Numbered from the stretch's first letter, positions 46,291 through 58,568 are shown. The stretch is 64,000 nt of DNA from Trifolium pratense (GCF_020283565.1 NC_060059.1:39114338-39178337); one strand, 5' to 3'. Notes: generated by a model from the sequence alone, not told the origin. Numbers and translations: made by a program.

Positions 46291-46649
46291 TTTTTTTTTT
46301 TGGGCTATTTTTTCCTCTTTTGTACAAAAAAAAAGAATTATGTTTGAATTAATTAATTTTAATTAAAAATAAGTTAACTTTAATTAATTTATGTTGAGAA
46401 GTACTAACAACCTTCTCTTTTCAATATTAATTTCCTTTCACATTCACTTTTCAATTGGTGAAACTTATGTGAGTCTTACCACATTATATATATAAGAACT
46501 ATTTTTTAAAGTGAATGGTCGACGTTGATTTCAATCAATTAAAGTATGACTTTTAGAGAGACGGTTAACAAAGATTGTTAGCATTTCTTATGTATGTTTG
46601 AATACATTCATATAAAAGTGATTCTTTTCATCGCTCCCATAAACATAAA

Positions 46650-46760
46650 TCGGTTGATATGGACATCGCATGTAATATAGAGTTTGAACTCTAGTACTCT
46701 CACTTATTCACTTTAATAAGGTGAAATTCTACCCACTAAACTACTTTTCATCAATGCATG
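46650..46760 (+). mobile_element. tRNA-derived SINE, plus orientation, decayed
   Basis: GTTGATATGGACATCGCATG is followed by AGAGTTTGAACTCTAG (B-box-like), then TATTCACTTTAATAAGGTG, the same order as the minus-strand copies at 6375-6525 and 61490-61610. Confidence 0.5.
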
Positions 46761-48461
46761 TTGTTAAATCTGCACCGTATAAATCAAAACTGTTGGATAA
46801 AAAATCCATAGCCGAAATTATCTATTGCGTGAAACTGTGTAAGTAGCTACAACAAACAATCTGGTTCCGTTCCATGTACAAATGTAGTAAATGCACAAAC
46901 TCCTAGATGAGGTGGTGATTATAAAGATATCATCATGTGGATGCATGCATGTATGGAGAGATTTTTGATTGCACAAAGTGTATCTATGATGAAATGGTTT
47001 TCCTTTGGGGTGCTGATAAGCTGAATTTGCGGGATTGTTGCATCGTCCTCAGCTCAGGTGTTTGGTCAAACAGTACTCTCTGTAGTCTGTTCTACAATTA
47101 GAATTATATATATATATATAAGCCACAAACAAATTATTGATATGTGACAGTGTACGTATGCCAAATATATATATATATATATTACTCTGTTGTGCTATGT
47201 ACCGGTCTTTTATCATGATTTTTTGAGTTCAATAAACCATAATGAAAGACCAATTTATAATGTCGGTACTTAGCATAATAGAGTAATTGTTTGGGAGGCT
47301 TATGCTTGAAAAAAATATGAGAAGTTTGTTTCTTGAAGAGAAAGAGAGGATGGTAATGGCAATGAATTGTGTTAACCGATTTAAATGTAAGTGAATGTAG
47401 AAAATCCAAATTCTTGTGCTAATATCTAATTTTTTGTCAAAATTTGATATCAATTTTTTTATGTAAAAGTAACAACCATTTTTTACTGTCGATGAATTAT
47501 ATGAAATGAAAAATATAAAACCATTTCTCTTTTTATTTTATTGGCATAACAGTAGAGTCAAATGAGGGGACCCCTTTTGTGTGGGTTGAAGGAGGAGTAG
47601 TATGGGGTGTTTTTGTTTCTGTCTTTGGAAACAAAAGAAATTTGAAGTGTCTGTCCTTTCCTTGTCTACTTTGTTTCCTTTGATGTTTAATTATTTATTA
47701 TAATTTAATAGGTAATAGGTAATATATACTTTGGTCTTGTTTTTGTACCTTAAATTTTATTTTCTATATTATACATAGGATGTGCAATTTCTATGTTTTA
47801 AACTACTATATTATACATGGGATCTTTTATGTCACTTGGTTTTCCAAAATGTGTTTGGTTCGTAGATAAAAGTGATCAATATAGTTTTTTCAAATAGAAT
47901 TTAAAGATTGAAAAATGCTCCGTGAATGGAGGTGGATGCGGAAATATGAGATAACGGCAATGGAAGAGGATGTATCTACATCTACATACATCTAACATTC
48001 AAATTAATATAAACTTGACGTGAGTGTTATGATCATACCCGTTAGTGTGTGAAGTAAAACTTATAGTATAAGCCAATATATGTAGTATTAGACAGATGAG
48101 TGTTAAGGTTATGTCCAAGTAATATTAACCTAGGAAACTAGCACTTTTATTCAATAGACTAATTTTTTTATGAATTTATGAACTATGTTTATGAATTTAT
48201 GTCTTAACAATCGGTTCTCTCATCAAAGTGGGGTCACAATCATTTACAATTGGATGAAATGCATATGTCTCATCACATTAAAGGCAAATAATATTAGTAT
48301 TTCAGGTCAACATAGCAACAAGAGCAGTGATTATTTCCTATATAAAAAAAAAAAAAAAAAAAGAGCAGTGCTTATTCATAAACAATTTATTTTTCACAAC
48401 AAATAAAATTAAGGTGATTCACTTTCCACAAAATATAAGTACTTTTTTTTTTTACTTGATA
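46761..48461. other. intergenic, no gene seen
   Basis: AT dinucleotide runs occur at 47106-47119 and 47166-47180, and a poly(A) at 48345-48362. No protein family was recognised in any frame. Confidence 0.4.
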
Positions 48462-48755
48462 CTCCCTTCGGACACAAATATAAGAAAAAAATACTTTAAA
48501 TTTTGGACACAAATATAAGCAAAAATCAACTACTTTTAAACTAATTAATACTATTATTCCTGATATACCCTTATTTAATCATTTTACTTTTCAAAAGTTT
48601 ATGTGATTTCCAAAGCATAAATCATTTTTCAAAGGGTAATATAGTAAACTTAACTCATGTTTTGCATTTAAATCAAAAAAATTAACTATACTTAACTAAA
48701 TTTCTTAAACACCGAGTAAACGATTATTTTTTCTTATATTTGTGTCCGGAGGGAG
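48462..48755. mobile_element. Stowaway-like MITE, 294 bp
   Basis: The inverted ends are CTCCCTTCGGACACAAATAT and its near-inverse ending CCGGAGGGAG, flanked by TA at 48460-48461 and 48756-48757. Confidence 0.93.
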
Positions 48756-48830
48756 TATATGTTTTCTTTACTTGCAAACTTGGTATGATTTTCACCATGC
48801 TTTCAAAATCACAGTCTACATTCGCATCTA

Positions 48831-48977
48831 CTCCCTCCGTAACACTTTATAAGCAAAAATTCACTCTTTAGGTTCATTGTATATTTAATGTATTTGGTCC
48901 ATATTATAGACCAAATACATTAAATATACAATGAACCTATAAAGTGAAATTTTGCTTATAAAATGTTATGGAGGGAG
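48831..48977. mobile_element. Stowaway-like MITE, nearly fully palindromic, 147 bp
   Basis: The ends are CTCCCTCCGTAACA and TGTTATGGAGGGAG, flanked by TA. Almost the whole element pairs with itself; the centre is GGTCCATATTATAGACC. Confidence 0.95.
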
Positions 48978-48979
48978 TA

Positions 48980-50021
48980 CGTAATAGTATAGTGTTATCT
49001 TTATTCACATGTATGATTGCAATATATAACCGCATTAGGAAATGTATATGATGATTTTGGACATGTTCATTTAAATCTTCTCACCAAAAATCAAAATTTC
49101 AAAATGTTTATGATCTAATAAAAAATCTTATTTTTAACGGTCTCTCAAACTCTATATTTCAAACACCTTCGAGTCAATATATACATAACAAACAAACTGA
49201 AACTCTACTGTAGTAGATAAATATTATAGAGTGGCATGTTGGTGGTGTCACTTAGCCGCAATGCACTTTGCAATAGCCACAATTGCATGGACCGCAACAG
49301 TGACCACAAGTGCAATTTAAAATAATTTTTTTCACTATGACTGTTAGAATTAGTTGGAGTGTTTTTTTTTTTTTTTAGTTTGAGTCCGTTAAAAATAATT
49401 TCTTTACTCTGCCATACTTCTCAACAAAGTCAATACAATATTTATATATAATATAATGTGCAAATTTGCAATCCCCTAGTTGCACCAACAAAAAAATTGT
49501 TGCAATAATGGAAATACATAAAAATGCAACTTGTTTTCTTCTAATTTATTATAGTAGAAGAGAAGAAATAATCTAATTGGTTGAGTATTGGACAAAGAGA
49601 GGCAAGATTTGTATTTTTATAGTTGAAAGTCTTGAAGACATGGCATGGTCTATAACTGAGATAGATAGAGACCACTGATGATCACTCTGAAGGAATCCAT
49701 TTAAAGCAGAATAATTAAAATTTTAAAAAATGGTAACAAACTTAGTAGTTTGCCAAAATAGAGAAAACTCCAAAAAAAAACATTACAATAAATCAATAAT
49801 AAAAGCCTTATGTTATGCTGGCCCCAATTATTTATAACAATTATGAAGTTCATCTAATAGGACCAGCACTTCCCTTCAAATCTTCAATTTTTTTTTAAAT
49901 GTTTATTAAACAAGTCTCACACATCTGTTGCGACATAGCCTGAATATATGTTTATAAAGTAAAGACGATTCTCACATTATAAGCCGGTTTTATAGGGTTG
50001 TGCTAGATTCAACTCTCAATT
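48980..50021. other. promoter side of the EAR-motif gene, LTR-like relic
   Basis: AT-rich sequence with a CCGCAA/TTGCGG-like decayed repeat at 49240-49320. The part 49910-50021 continues at 50152 after the SINE and has an ATAAGCCGGTTTTATAGGG block like the LTR-like relic at 54.7 kb. Confidence 0.4.
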
Positions 50022-50139
50022 TATTTTTTTGAAGAAGCTAAATTAGCTCACTCAAATTGCCAGAGAGAATCGAAGTCGAACCTAAAACGTTAAGGAGGTG
50101 CACACTCTCGGGTCTCAAGCCAATACCACTGGACCAATC
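50022..50139 (-). mobile_element. tRNA-derived SINE with perfect 12-bp duplication
   Basis: It is flanked by CAACTCTCAATT at 50010-50021 and 50140-50151. The minus strand has GGTCCAGTGGTATTGGCTT (A-box region) and AGGTTCGACTTCG (B-box-like); its T run on the plus strand at 50021-50030 is the tail. Confidence 0.88.
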
Positions 50140-50353
50140 CAACTCTCAATTCTAATATGATATAGAGCATTAGTGCTGGTATAACTGTATCTACTTTATA
50201 AACATATATTCAAACGATCTAGCAACCGATACGATACTTCTCAAATAAAAAATTTAGTATAAGAGAAGAAAGAAAAACCTCATGATTCTAGCTACACTAA
50301 AATTGTTGCATAACCATATAGAAATAAAGCAATAAAACCAAAGAAGGATTGTG

Positions 50354-51463
50354 ATGGAATTAGAACAAGACCCTTCTCTTTCTGGTGCTTATATCCGTAG
50401 TTTAGTGAAACAATTAGCAACCACAACAAAACCAAAAGAAACCATGAAAACCAAACACCATGAACATGAAAATTTAAGAAAACATATGAAAGTTCAACCA
50501 CAACATCACAAAAAACAAGTTAGAAGAAGACTTCATACAAGTAGACCTTATCAAGAAAAGCTTCTAAATATGGCCGAGGCTAGAAGAGAAATTGTCACTG
50601 CCTTAAAATTTCATAGAGCATCTATGAAACAAGCTAGTGAAAAGGAGCAACAACAAAAGCATTATCAACAACATCAACAAGAATCATTATTAGTAGTGTC
50701 TCATTCTAGCCAACAACTTTCACATGTTTCAAGTTTTGACTTTGAGAAAGATTTAAGGTTCAAGTCTAGGAGAAATCCTAGGATTTATCCATCATGCACA
50801 AACAATTTTTCAAATGAATTTTCCTATTCTTCTTTCTCAAATTATCCAATCTCACTTCCAATTCAAAACTCTCACATATGGCCTATTTCTTCCTCATTTT
50901 CACCAACCTTTTTGGTTGAAAATTCCAATTATACCCTCCCAAATCAATCCTTAGGATTGAACCTTAGTTTACATGATTTCAACAATTTAGATGCTACCCT
51001 TTTACTTACCAACAACAATAACAATAACTCTTCATTGTGTTCTTACTCATCTCCAACATCTTCATCTCCTCAACTTTCTTTAGCAAATGATCATGAAGTT
51101 CCATCAAATGGAATATCACAAGGAGAAGGAGTTTCCTTAGAGGTAGATACAATTGAATCAAGTGATACTATAACTAAGGTCAATGAAGGAGGCTCTCAAT
51201 CTCATGCAGCCATTGATGATGAGAGTATGGAAGAGATGAGATCATTAGGAGAACAATATCAAATGGAATGGAATGATACAATGAATTTGGTTACATCAAC
51301 TTTATGGTTCAATTTCTTGAAACAAATGGAACATGATGATGATGCATGTAATTATGTCTTTGATGAATTCATGGAATTTCCAGCTATGTTGAATGCACAA
51401 GAAGAGAGATGTTTAGAAGAATGGTCAGAGGATTACTACCTAGATCTTAACTTACCTTGGTAA
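50354..51463 (+). CDS. unrecognised plant protein with two EAR-like repression motifs
   Basis: A single-exon 369-residue protein starting at the ATG at 50354. I do not recognise a named family. The N-terminus ([20 protein letters not shown]) and a basic segment ([20 protein letters not shown], then [20 protein letters not shown] at about 75-95) look conserved and helical. The middle is Gln-, His-, Ser- and Asn-rich. LGLNLSL at 200-206 and LDLNLPW at the very C-terminus fit the LxLxL/DLN EAR motif that recruits TOPLESS-type corepressors. An acidic region precedes the C-terminus. A nuclear transcriptional co-regulator without a clear DNA-binding domain is an inference. Confidence 0.75.
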   Translation: MELEQDPSLSGAYIRSLVKQLATTTKPKETMKTKHHEHENLRKHMKVQPQHHKKQVRRRLHTSRPYQEKLLNMAEARREIVTALKFHRASMKQASEKEQQQKHYQQHQQESLLVVSHSSQQLSHVSSFDFEKDLRFKSRRNPRIYPSCTNNFSNEFSYSSFSNYPISLPIQNSHIWPISSSFSPTFLVENSNYTLPNQSLGLNLSLHDFNNLDATLLLTNNNNNNSSLCSYSSPTSSSPQLSLANDHEVPSNGISQGEGVSLEVDTIESSDTITKVNEGGSQSHAAIDDESMEEMRSLGEQYQMEWNDTMNLVTSTLWFNFLKQMEHDDDACNYVFDEFMEFPAMLNAQEERCLEEWSEDYYLDLNLPW

Positions 51464-52554
51464 GTTCAACATAAATTTCATAACTTTTGAAAATGAAATT
51501 TTGTTTAAGGAAGTTCTTTTTGTTTGTACTTTTGTTTGTACCTGTCAAATAAAAGGTACAAGACATTAAGTGTACTTTGTTTGAATCTTCTTGTAACATA
51601 GCCAGAGAAATTTTAGTAGATCTTATCTTTTTATTACACCAAAATTGCTTCCATTTTTCCTCTTGAAAAATTGTGAGTTTTTTTATTTTTTATTTTTGGA
51701 ATTCCAATCTAACGCAACGTCCTTTAAAAATAAAAACAAGTATTTAGATTATTTTTTATGTTCTTTAGACCAAATACATAGTTCATTCTATAAATTTAAA
51801 AAGTAATTTTTTTATATTAAATATTAGAGGGAGTAATTTATTGATGTTGGAAAGAATAATTAAGAGATAGATAAAGCAAAATGGAATTGGGTCATATAAA
51901 CAATTATACATGCATTTTTCTTGTTATTTTTGCATTTATATGGATTCATTTGGTGTTATTGAGGCTTGGATAGTGATGTAAATGAGTATTCAGGCATTTA
52001 TATTATTTTTTTGTTTACTCAATTTTTTTGTTTTTTGAGTCTATGTAAGTGTGCCCCTTTCTTGTTTCAAAAAAAAAAAACTGCGCCCCTTTCAATTAGG
52101 GAATGCCATAGATGGAAGTTGAACTAATTACATACTAAGGCATATGTGAAAAAAAAAAATGATTGTTAACAAATGGATTATAGCATTATTTGATTTTGGT
52201 CGTGCAAAATGCAAAGGATGTTTATTGCACACCTTTTCTTTCCAATGGTGTTAAGATTGAATTAGTTAGTACAACCTTGTGGAGTTTTTATTTATGCATG
52301 TCATAGGCAAGCGCAGCACGGAGTTTTTATTTATGCATATTTTAAACATTGTGAATATTTCAATTATATCTCATTAAGATGTGTTTCGTTCTCTCATGTT
52401 TAAATAAGAGCGGAGGAAGAAAGTATAAATACATAAATGTGGGAATGCGTGAGATATAAAGATGATTTGATGGTTATAGTGTGAAAGTTAAAGAGTGAGT
52501 GATAAGAAAGTAAAAAAATCAATTACAACAAAAAGTGGGTATGTTGGTTACATG
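51464..52554. other. 3' flank of the EAR-motif gene, no gene seen
   Basis: This probably contains the 3' UTR. The rest is AT-rich; poly(A) lies at 52070-52080. No recognisable element. Confidence 0.35.
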
Positions 52555-53212
52555 TAGAGCTGTCAAATGAGCTGGTTTGGCCCAGCCCGATGGGCCAGAC
52601 AATATATATGGGCTAGTTTGGCCCGGCTCGGTTATTATTGGGCTACACATTTATGAGTCCGACCCAGTTTGTATGGGCTATGTGGGCTAATAGGCATGAC
52701 CCGACCCATCTTTTTATATTTTTTTCATTTGTTCGATCTTTTTTTACATGACTTTGATGTATTAATTTTCTCATAATTATCAATTTTATTGAGATATAAT
52801 TATATGCAAGTATGAATAATTTTTACATCAACACTAAATATCAATTAAACACAAAATTGATTCTTATAAAAGAAATTAAATCAAATTAATAAATTATAAA
52901 AACTTAAGTGTTTAAAGAGTTTTAGGTAAATATGACCATTTTATTTACACATTTAACTATATTTTTTATAATAAATTTTCAATTAGATGATAATTTTTTT
53001 ATGTTTGATTGATAATATTTTTACAAAAATGATATAATTTTTTTGTTAATGGCCCAGCCCGAAGCCCAATGGGCTAGTCCGGCCCAAATTTTCATTTGGG
53101 CTACATGGGTTTGGGCAAAAAAGGACCGATTTCATTTGGGCTATGTTTTTTGAGGCCCGATCAACCCAAGCCCATGGGCTAATGGGCCGGCCCGTCAGCC
53201 CGACCCATTTAT
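52555..53212. mobile_element. hAT-like MITE rich in TGGGCY motifs, right end cut
   Basis: The left end reads TAGAGCTGTCAAATGAGCTG followed by many GGCCCAGCCC/ATGGGCC blocks. The right part (53046-53212) carries the inverted partners but ends at GACCCATTTATG without the expected GACAGCTC tail, exactly where the copy B repeat begins. Confidence 0.65.
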
Positions 53213-53213
53213 G

Positions 53214-53680
53214 CAGGGGTTTACCCATAAAAAAAATACTTTGCAATACAATTAGTTCGATATTATTGGGCCATGAATTTGTTACGTTTGGGCCTATATG
53301 GATCCATATATACTTGCACCCCATACACAAGAAAGTTACTCTTCTAGTCCCCCTATGTTCCTCTAAGGTCCTTTCTGACCAAATAGTCCCTTGTTAGTTT
53401 TGAAACTTACGTTTCGAAATGACTTTTTTTTTTTTAAAAGTTGATATTTCTGAAGTTTTACAATCCGAAGTTAACTAATTTCGGAACGTATGTTACAAAG
53501 CGATTTTTTTTCTTTCAATTTTTAATATATTTTGGAAGTTACAATCCGAAATTAACTAATTTCAGAACATACATTCCGAAATGGTCTTTTTGTTTTCAAT
53601 TTTTTTTAATATTTCGGAAGTTTCAATCCGAAATTAACTAATTTTGGAACGTACGTTCCAAAATTAGGCGTAGGCGTTTT
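53214..53680. repeat. dispersed repeat family, copy B
   Basis: It closely matches 41391-41805. The second half is built from imperfect units of about 80-100 bp containing TTACAATCCGAAATTAACTA and ending AACGTACGTTCC. Confidence 0.8.
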
Positions 53681-54129
53681 CGAATTGTATCTTCCAAACC
53701 ATCATAGATCCCATAACTCAGGGGCATTTTTGGATTTTTGGAGGCCTAAAAAGCAATTTTCCATGGAAGTAGATATTGTATTATAACGGTTGTTGACCAA
53801 TTCAACTTTCATTCCACCCACCATGTTTTCATCCCAATAGAATCCAACGCTCATAATTAATACACTATGTATCTATAACAATATATAAAAATGATAGGTG
53901 AATTTCGGCTGAATTTTTATCTTTTCATAATTGTCCTTAACTTCCTCCAACTATCTCTCTTTTTCATTCTTTGTTTTCTCAAAGTAACTACCTTGTCACT
54001 AAGTCATTTCTTATAATACCAACAATACCGTTGCTTTTTTTTAGTAGCAACAAAAATCTTTTATTAACAAACTCCCCATAACATAAGACACCTCTTTTTT
54101 TTTAGCAGCAAAAATATTTTATTAACAAA
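53681..54129. other. intergenic, no gene seen
   Basis: AT-rich sequence with two similar TTTTATTAACAAACT-containing pieces at about 54060 and 54118, probably repeat debris. Confidence 0.3.
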
Positions 54130-54760
54130 CTGACTATAACTGATGTAGGAGGGTTTCTTTAGTAATTTATTATTTTAGATAGATTTAGTTTTATTATATT
54201 TTAGGTAGATTTCTTATTTTTATATTTCACATAGATTAGTTATTTTTATATTTTAGGTAGATTTGTTATTTTTATTTAGTTAGGTTTGTTATTTTCTTTT
54301 ACAATCTTTTAGAAGATTTGTTATTTTTATTTTCCACTCATATTTAATAAAAATACAGAGATTTTTCTCAAATTTGGTGGATTCCAAATTACTCCTTCTG
54401 GTGGATTCCGGAAGTCTGGTGGATTCTAGATTAGTTAATCTTTCTGGTGGATTCCGGAAATCTGGTGGATTCCAGAGCCTTATCTAACAGGTTTGTCGCT
54501 TGCGAACCTGTGTTTTATTATAGGATTAGCGCTTGCTTTTCCTTCACGCTTCCGTTCTGCGTCAGTTATCAACTATTGGGCTTGGTGCGTGGATATAAAC
54601 GGTGGGTGGCTCGATAGCGGAAACCTGATAACAGGTGGTCCAACAGTTCGTGAAGACGCTCTGATACCATCTTAGAATTTGGTGTTGAGCCTAACTAATC
54701 CTTACAAAACCGGCTTGTAAGATGAGGATTGCCTCTTCTTAACAGTTATGTTCAGATTTG
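54130..54760 (-). mobile_element. LTR-retrotransposon-like relic with a tRNA-Met-type primer site
   Basis: The minus strand reads TGGTATCAGAGC at 54667-54656, the usual initiator-tRNA primer-binding site of plant copia and TRIM elements. It is preceded by an LTR-like end (AAGCCGGTTTTGTAAGGATT, about 54717-54698). The adjoining stretch holds five GGTGGATTCC units (54380-54475) and a degenerate TTTTAGGTAGATTTGTTATT array (54170-54330). No protein is left. Confidence 0.55.
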
Positions 54761-54779
54761 TAAGTTTGTTTCAATTCAA

Positions 54780-55010
54780 ATTTAGTGCATATTCAATGAC
54801 TTTAGCGTCGTCAACGGTGCAGATCCGGACGCATGACTGTTTCAGACATTTGAATTTTGGCATATCAATTGTAGGCTTTGTCATAGATATTAGGTCGTTT
54901 TATGCTATTAGCTCGGATGTTGTGAACTTGTTCGCGAATTTATCGTTTTAATTTTTAGCGAAATTGAATATGTAATGATTTCGATTGATGTACTCTATGA
55001 GTTTGAATTA
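54780..55010 (+). repeat. dispersed repeat, pairs with 57465-57695
   Basis: Both copies share the order AGATCCGGA, CAATTGTAG/TATTTGTAG, TTATGCTATTAGCTCGGATG-like, GTGAACTTGTTCGC-like and TTGATGTACTCTAT. They may be 3' ends of the same unidentified element. Confidence 0.55.
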
Positions 55011-55265
55011 ACATTGTTTTTTTAGTAAAAAGAAATAAAATTCTAAACCTGTCTCTAAAGTTTTCATGCTTTTATTTATTTTTTATTTTGAGAAAATGTT
55101 TGCATGGCTAGAATCTCAAATGAAGGTTGCGTTTTGAATTTATTTCTAAACCTGTCTCTAATGAAATTTTGGTATGTGTTTCTTCAGATTTGAATTTTTT
55201 TTTATGTTGGTTATGTTGTAGTAATTCTTAGTTATTCATTTATTTATTTTTTCTCTTTTTTCTTA

Positions 55266-55449
55266 GAGTTTAATTGTTGTGCACCGTCGGTGTAAAAGTT
55301 TTTTACACATACATCCAATGACGCGTTGCCACATCACTTAATGAATGTGACACATCATGTGTTTTTAATTACCATACATGATGTGTCGTTATATTATTGG
55401 ATGAATGTGCAAAATAATTTTACACTGACGGTGCATGTAAATTAAATTC
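55266..55449. mobile_element. Mutator-type MITE, 184 bp
   Basis: The inverted ends are GAGTTTAATT and AATTAAATTC, both next to TGCACCGTC and the rest of a roughly 60-bp inverted repeat. A perfect 9-bp duplication TTTTTCTTA flanks it (55257-55265 and 55450-55458). Confidence 0.9.
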
Positions 55450-55458
55450 TTTTTCTTA

Positions 55459-56459
55459 AGTGTTTTTGTACTCGTTGTAATTTATCGACCATTAAATTAA
55501 AATTGAGAGACAAGATGAGAAAAAAAATTGAAGAGGAACAAATCCATTTTTTAATTGTGTTTTGTACCTGTCATGGTGTAATGTAACTATACAAGAAAAG
55601 TCGGTTAGGTTTCTTAGTTATTCATTTTTAATTTATCATGCAATGTAAGGTTATTGCACATTTTTCATTTCTTTCAAAAGAAGGCTTAATTAGTTGGTAC
55701 AACCTTATCTTTGGAGTTTTGATACGCAAAGGCAGCGTTTGAGTCTCTCAGACTTGTGCAAGTTGCGTTTTTTTTTTTAAAGGATTGTGCAAGTTGCGTT
55801 ATGGTGCATATTTTAAACATTGTGAACATTGAAATAATTTAAGAACAGTAACTGTCTAAATACGATGCATATCATAAAAATTGTAGCACTTTTTTTTTTT
55901 TTTTTTTTGATAATGAAATTGTAGCACTTTTTTATCTGATCGAGAGAAAAAAATATACCACCTAATTCTTTTTTGGAAACTAACTTATATTTATAGACTC
56001 ACTTATAGACACTATAAGTGTGAAAAAGTGTAGAATTCGAAACTCGAATGTCAACTCTTCTGGTAACTACAAACTACAAACTAATTAGTTACATTTACGG
56101 AACATCCAAGATATTATAATACATGTTGGAATACAATAAAAAACAAAGGAACTATCATAAAGTAGTCTTTTTGTTAACAATGCTTGCTTATCTCCTAAAA
56201 ATACTAACCTTATAATTTTGATTTATATTAAAGAAAGCATTATAATAGTGTAAAATTGAGCCAAACTTGGTTGCATTAGAGAATTACAGTTCAGATGAAA
56301 ATTGTATCACCCAATTAATAGACATACTTACAAAGAAAAATGTCAAAAATATTATTTATCATTAACCAAAAGTTAATATTCATCGTATATTAATAACGAG
56401 AGAGGTTGAAGAAAGTAAATAAAAAAAGAAAAGAAAAATAAAAATAAAATTATTCGTTA
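55459..56459. other. intergenic, no gene seen
   Basis: It includes an imperfect GTGCAAGTTGCGTT direct repeat (55755, 55788), T runs, and a SINE-like GAATTCGAAACTCG at about 56033. No coding sequence was recognised. Confidence 0.35.
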
Positions 56460-56765
56460 TCAAAACTCTGAATATTGGGCTGAAAGCTTTGAGCCATGAT
56501 TTTGTTACGTTCGGCCTGAATTGTACATTTATGAGATAGTTACTTTTGTCATCTTACTGGTTATTCGTGTGCCCTATTTTTATACATCCGTGACTTAAGT
56601 AGCGGATGTGTAACAATAGGGCGTTTTGGGAAGAAAAAAAGTCGTTCGCTACCTGAGTCGCAGACAGTATTTGAGTAACCAGTAGGACGGCAAAAATGTC
56701 TTGCTTGGGTTTGGGCCTACACGAATCTTGATATACTCAACCCCTCCCTTTCTGAAACCATAAGC
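56460..56765. repeat. dispersed repeat family, copy C, with an insertion
   Basis: The flanks match copies A and B: GAGCCATGATTTTGTTACGTTCGGCCT, then, after about 190 bp of inserted sequence, TTGGGCCTACACGAATC. The insert has inverted pieces (TTACTGGTTA... and ...AGTAACCAGTA) and TAAGTAGCGGATGTGTAA, so it is probably a small transposon. Confidence 0.5.
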
Positions 56766-57464
56766 TCACCCCTTTAAAATAGGAGAATGGATCCTCTCAA
56801 AAAAAATTTCTCTCAATTTTTTTCAATTTTCACATCGCAACCATCAATTTGGTCCCTTACGTTTATTTTAGGTTAATCAAACAAGGTAGGCAGAGAACAC
56901 ATGACAACTTGTTAAACATTGAACTTGTTAAGGGTAAGGACGCCTTTTTAAAGGCTGGACTCATTAAAGCTGAGGATACTATAAAAACAAGGGGGAAACC
57001 TACCAGCGGATAACGAAACTTTATTCAAATTGCAATAGAGATAAGGAATGGTAGCACTAAACTTATCTTAATAGAAATTAATCACTAGGTTAAATAGTAA
57101 GCAGATATAGCGCCAATTACCAAGCAGGAATAGGGGAGGAATTCGAAAAGTACTTAACCATTGTTCTCATCTGAAACTCAACCCTTTACCTTCAATTACT
57201 CTTTACTTTAATTGTTATTTACCTTCAATTGTTCAAAACCCTTTCAAACAAATAAAGCGAATGCAAAGTCTTTTACTTAATTTACTCTCACTGCATAAAT
57301 TCCTAACTGAAACTGGTAGTTTTGGCACAATTCATGTGGAGACGATAACTCATCACTTTATTACTTTGTAGCGATTCTATGCACTTGCAGAAAAGTTCCA
57401 TCAGCGTCTTGGTACGACGTTGTTGATTTCTCGTCTTGTTGCGGTGTTCGTTTAGTTCATATTG

Positions 57465-57695
57465 AAATATCAACTTCAATCAATTGCAGATTCCATCAAT
57501 GATTTGGGCATCAACGTTTAAGATCCGGAAGAATGGACATTCCAGTGACTTTAATTTTATCATATTATTTGTAGACATTTTGCTGTTGTATGCCATTAAC
57601 TTGGATGTTGTGAGTTTGTTCGCAGATTCATCCTTTTTATTTTTAGCAATGTTAAATTTGTATTTACATTTGATGTACTCTATCGATTATTAGAA
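57465..57695 (+). repeat. dispersed repeat, second copy (pairs with 54780-55010)
   Basis: It shares the ordered blocks listed for the other copy, ending TTTGATGTACTCTATCGATT. Region 56766-57464 between the repeats has no recognised gene. Confidence 0.5.
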
Positions 57696-58398
57696 TGAAT
57701 GAATATCGTTTTTTTTATAAAAAAAAAATAGCAAAACAACATATTTATTGTCGGTGTGTTGAATGACATTTATTAGTGTAGAGAACTATTTACTTTAATT
57801 TATTAAAAATGTATAATGCAAAACTTAGTAAAAATGGTCTAATCTAATCTAAATATTCATTAATTAGTTGTTTCTTTGTAAAGAAAACTATAGCAAGAAG
57901 CATTTATAAAAAAAAAAAAGGTAAATAGGGTTTTACCCCCTGCAAAATAGCCAAATTTTGCATTATTCCTCTGCAATATTTATTTTGTGATTACCCCCTG
58001 TAATATGAAGATTCCCTCAATTACCCCCCTAAGTTGCCAACTAGATATGAAATCTTTATTTTCGATGATGTGGCACGCATATGTGGATTTTATTTTTATT
58101 TTAATTTATTTTTATTGTTATAATGATTCCAAATCATTTTTATTTAAAAAAAAAATTAAAAAAATTTGCAACAACATTGAAATGAGTTCACTGAAAATTC
58201 ATCTTCTTCCATCTTCTTCTTCATCATCTTCATCACAATTGTCATGAGTTCATCACATAAATCCAGAAAAATCAATTGAAATGCAGTTCCCAGAAAAACT
58301 CTCTCACTCACAACAATATCACCTTAAAACTTAAACCCAAAAATTAAAACTTGAACATAGAAAAACTCATTCCTTAAAACACATCCAAACAGATCAAA

Positions 58399-58399
<1 letters not shown>

Positions 58400-58452
<53 letters not shown>
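58400..58452. repeat. (AG)n microsatellite
   Basis: A nearly pure run of about 26 AG units. Confidence 0.95.
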
Positions 58453-58457
<5 letters not shown>

Positions 58458-58568
58458 GCAGTTTTTGCAATTCAATCAAACACGGATGCTTCTAACTCAA
58501 TTATCGATCTCTAAGAAAGCAGCTTTTCCAATTATCGATCCACCTCCGCCCCTCCACCGTCTGCAAAA

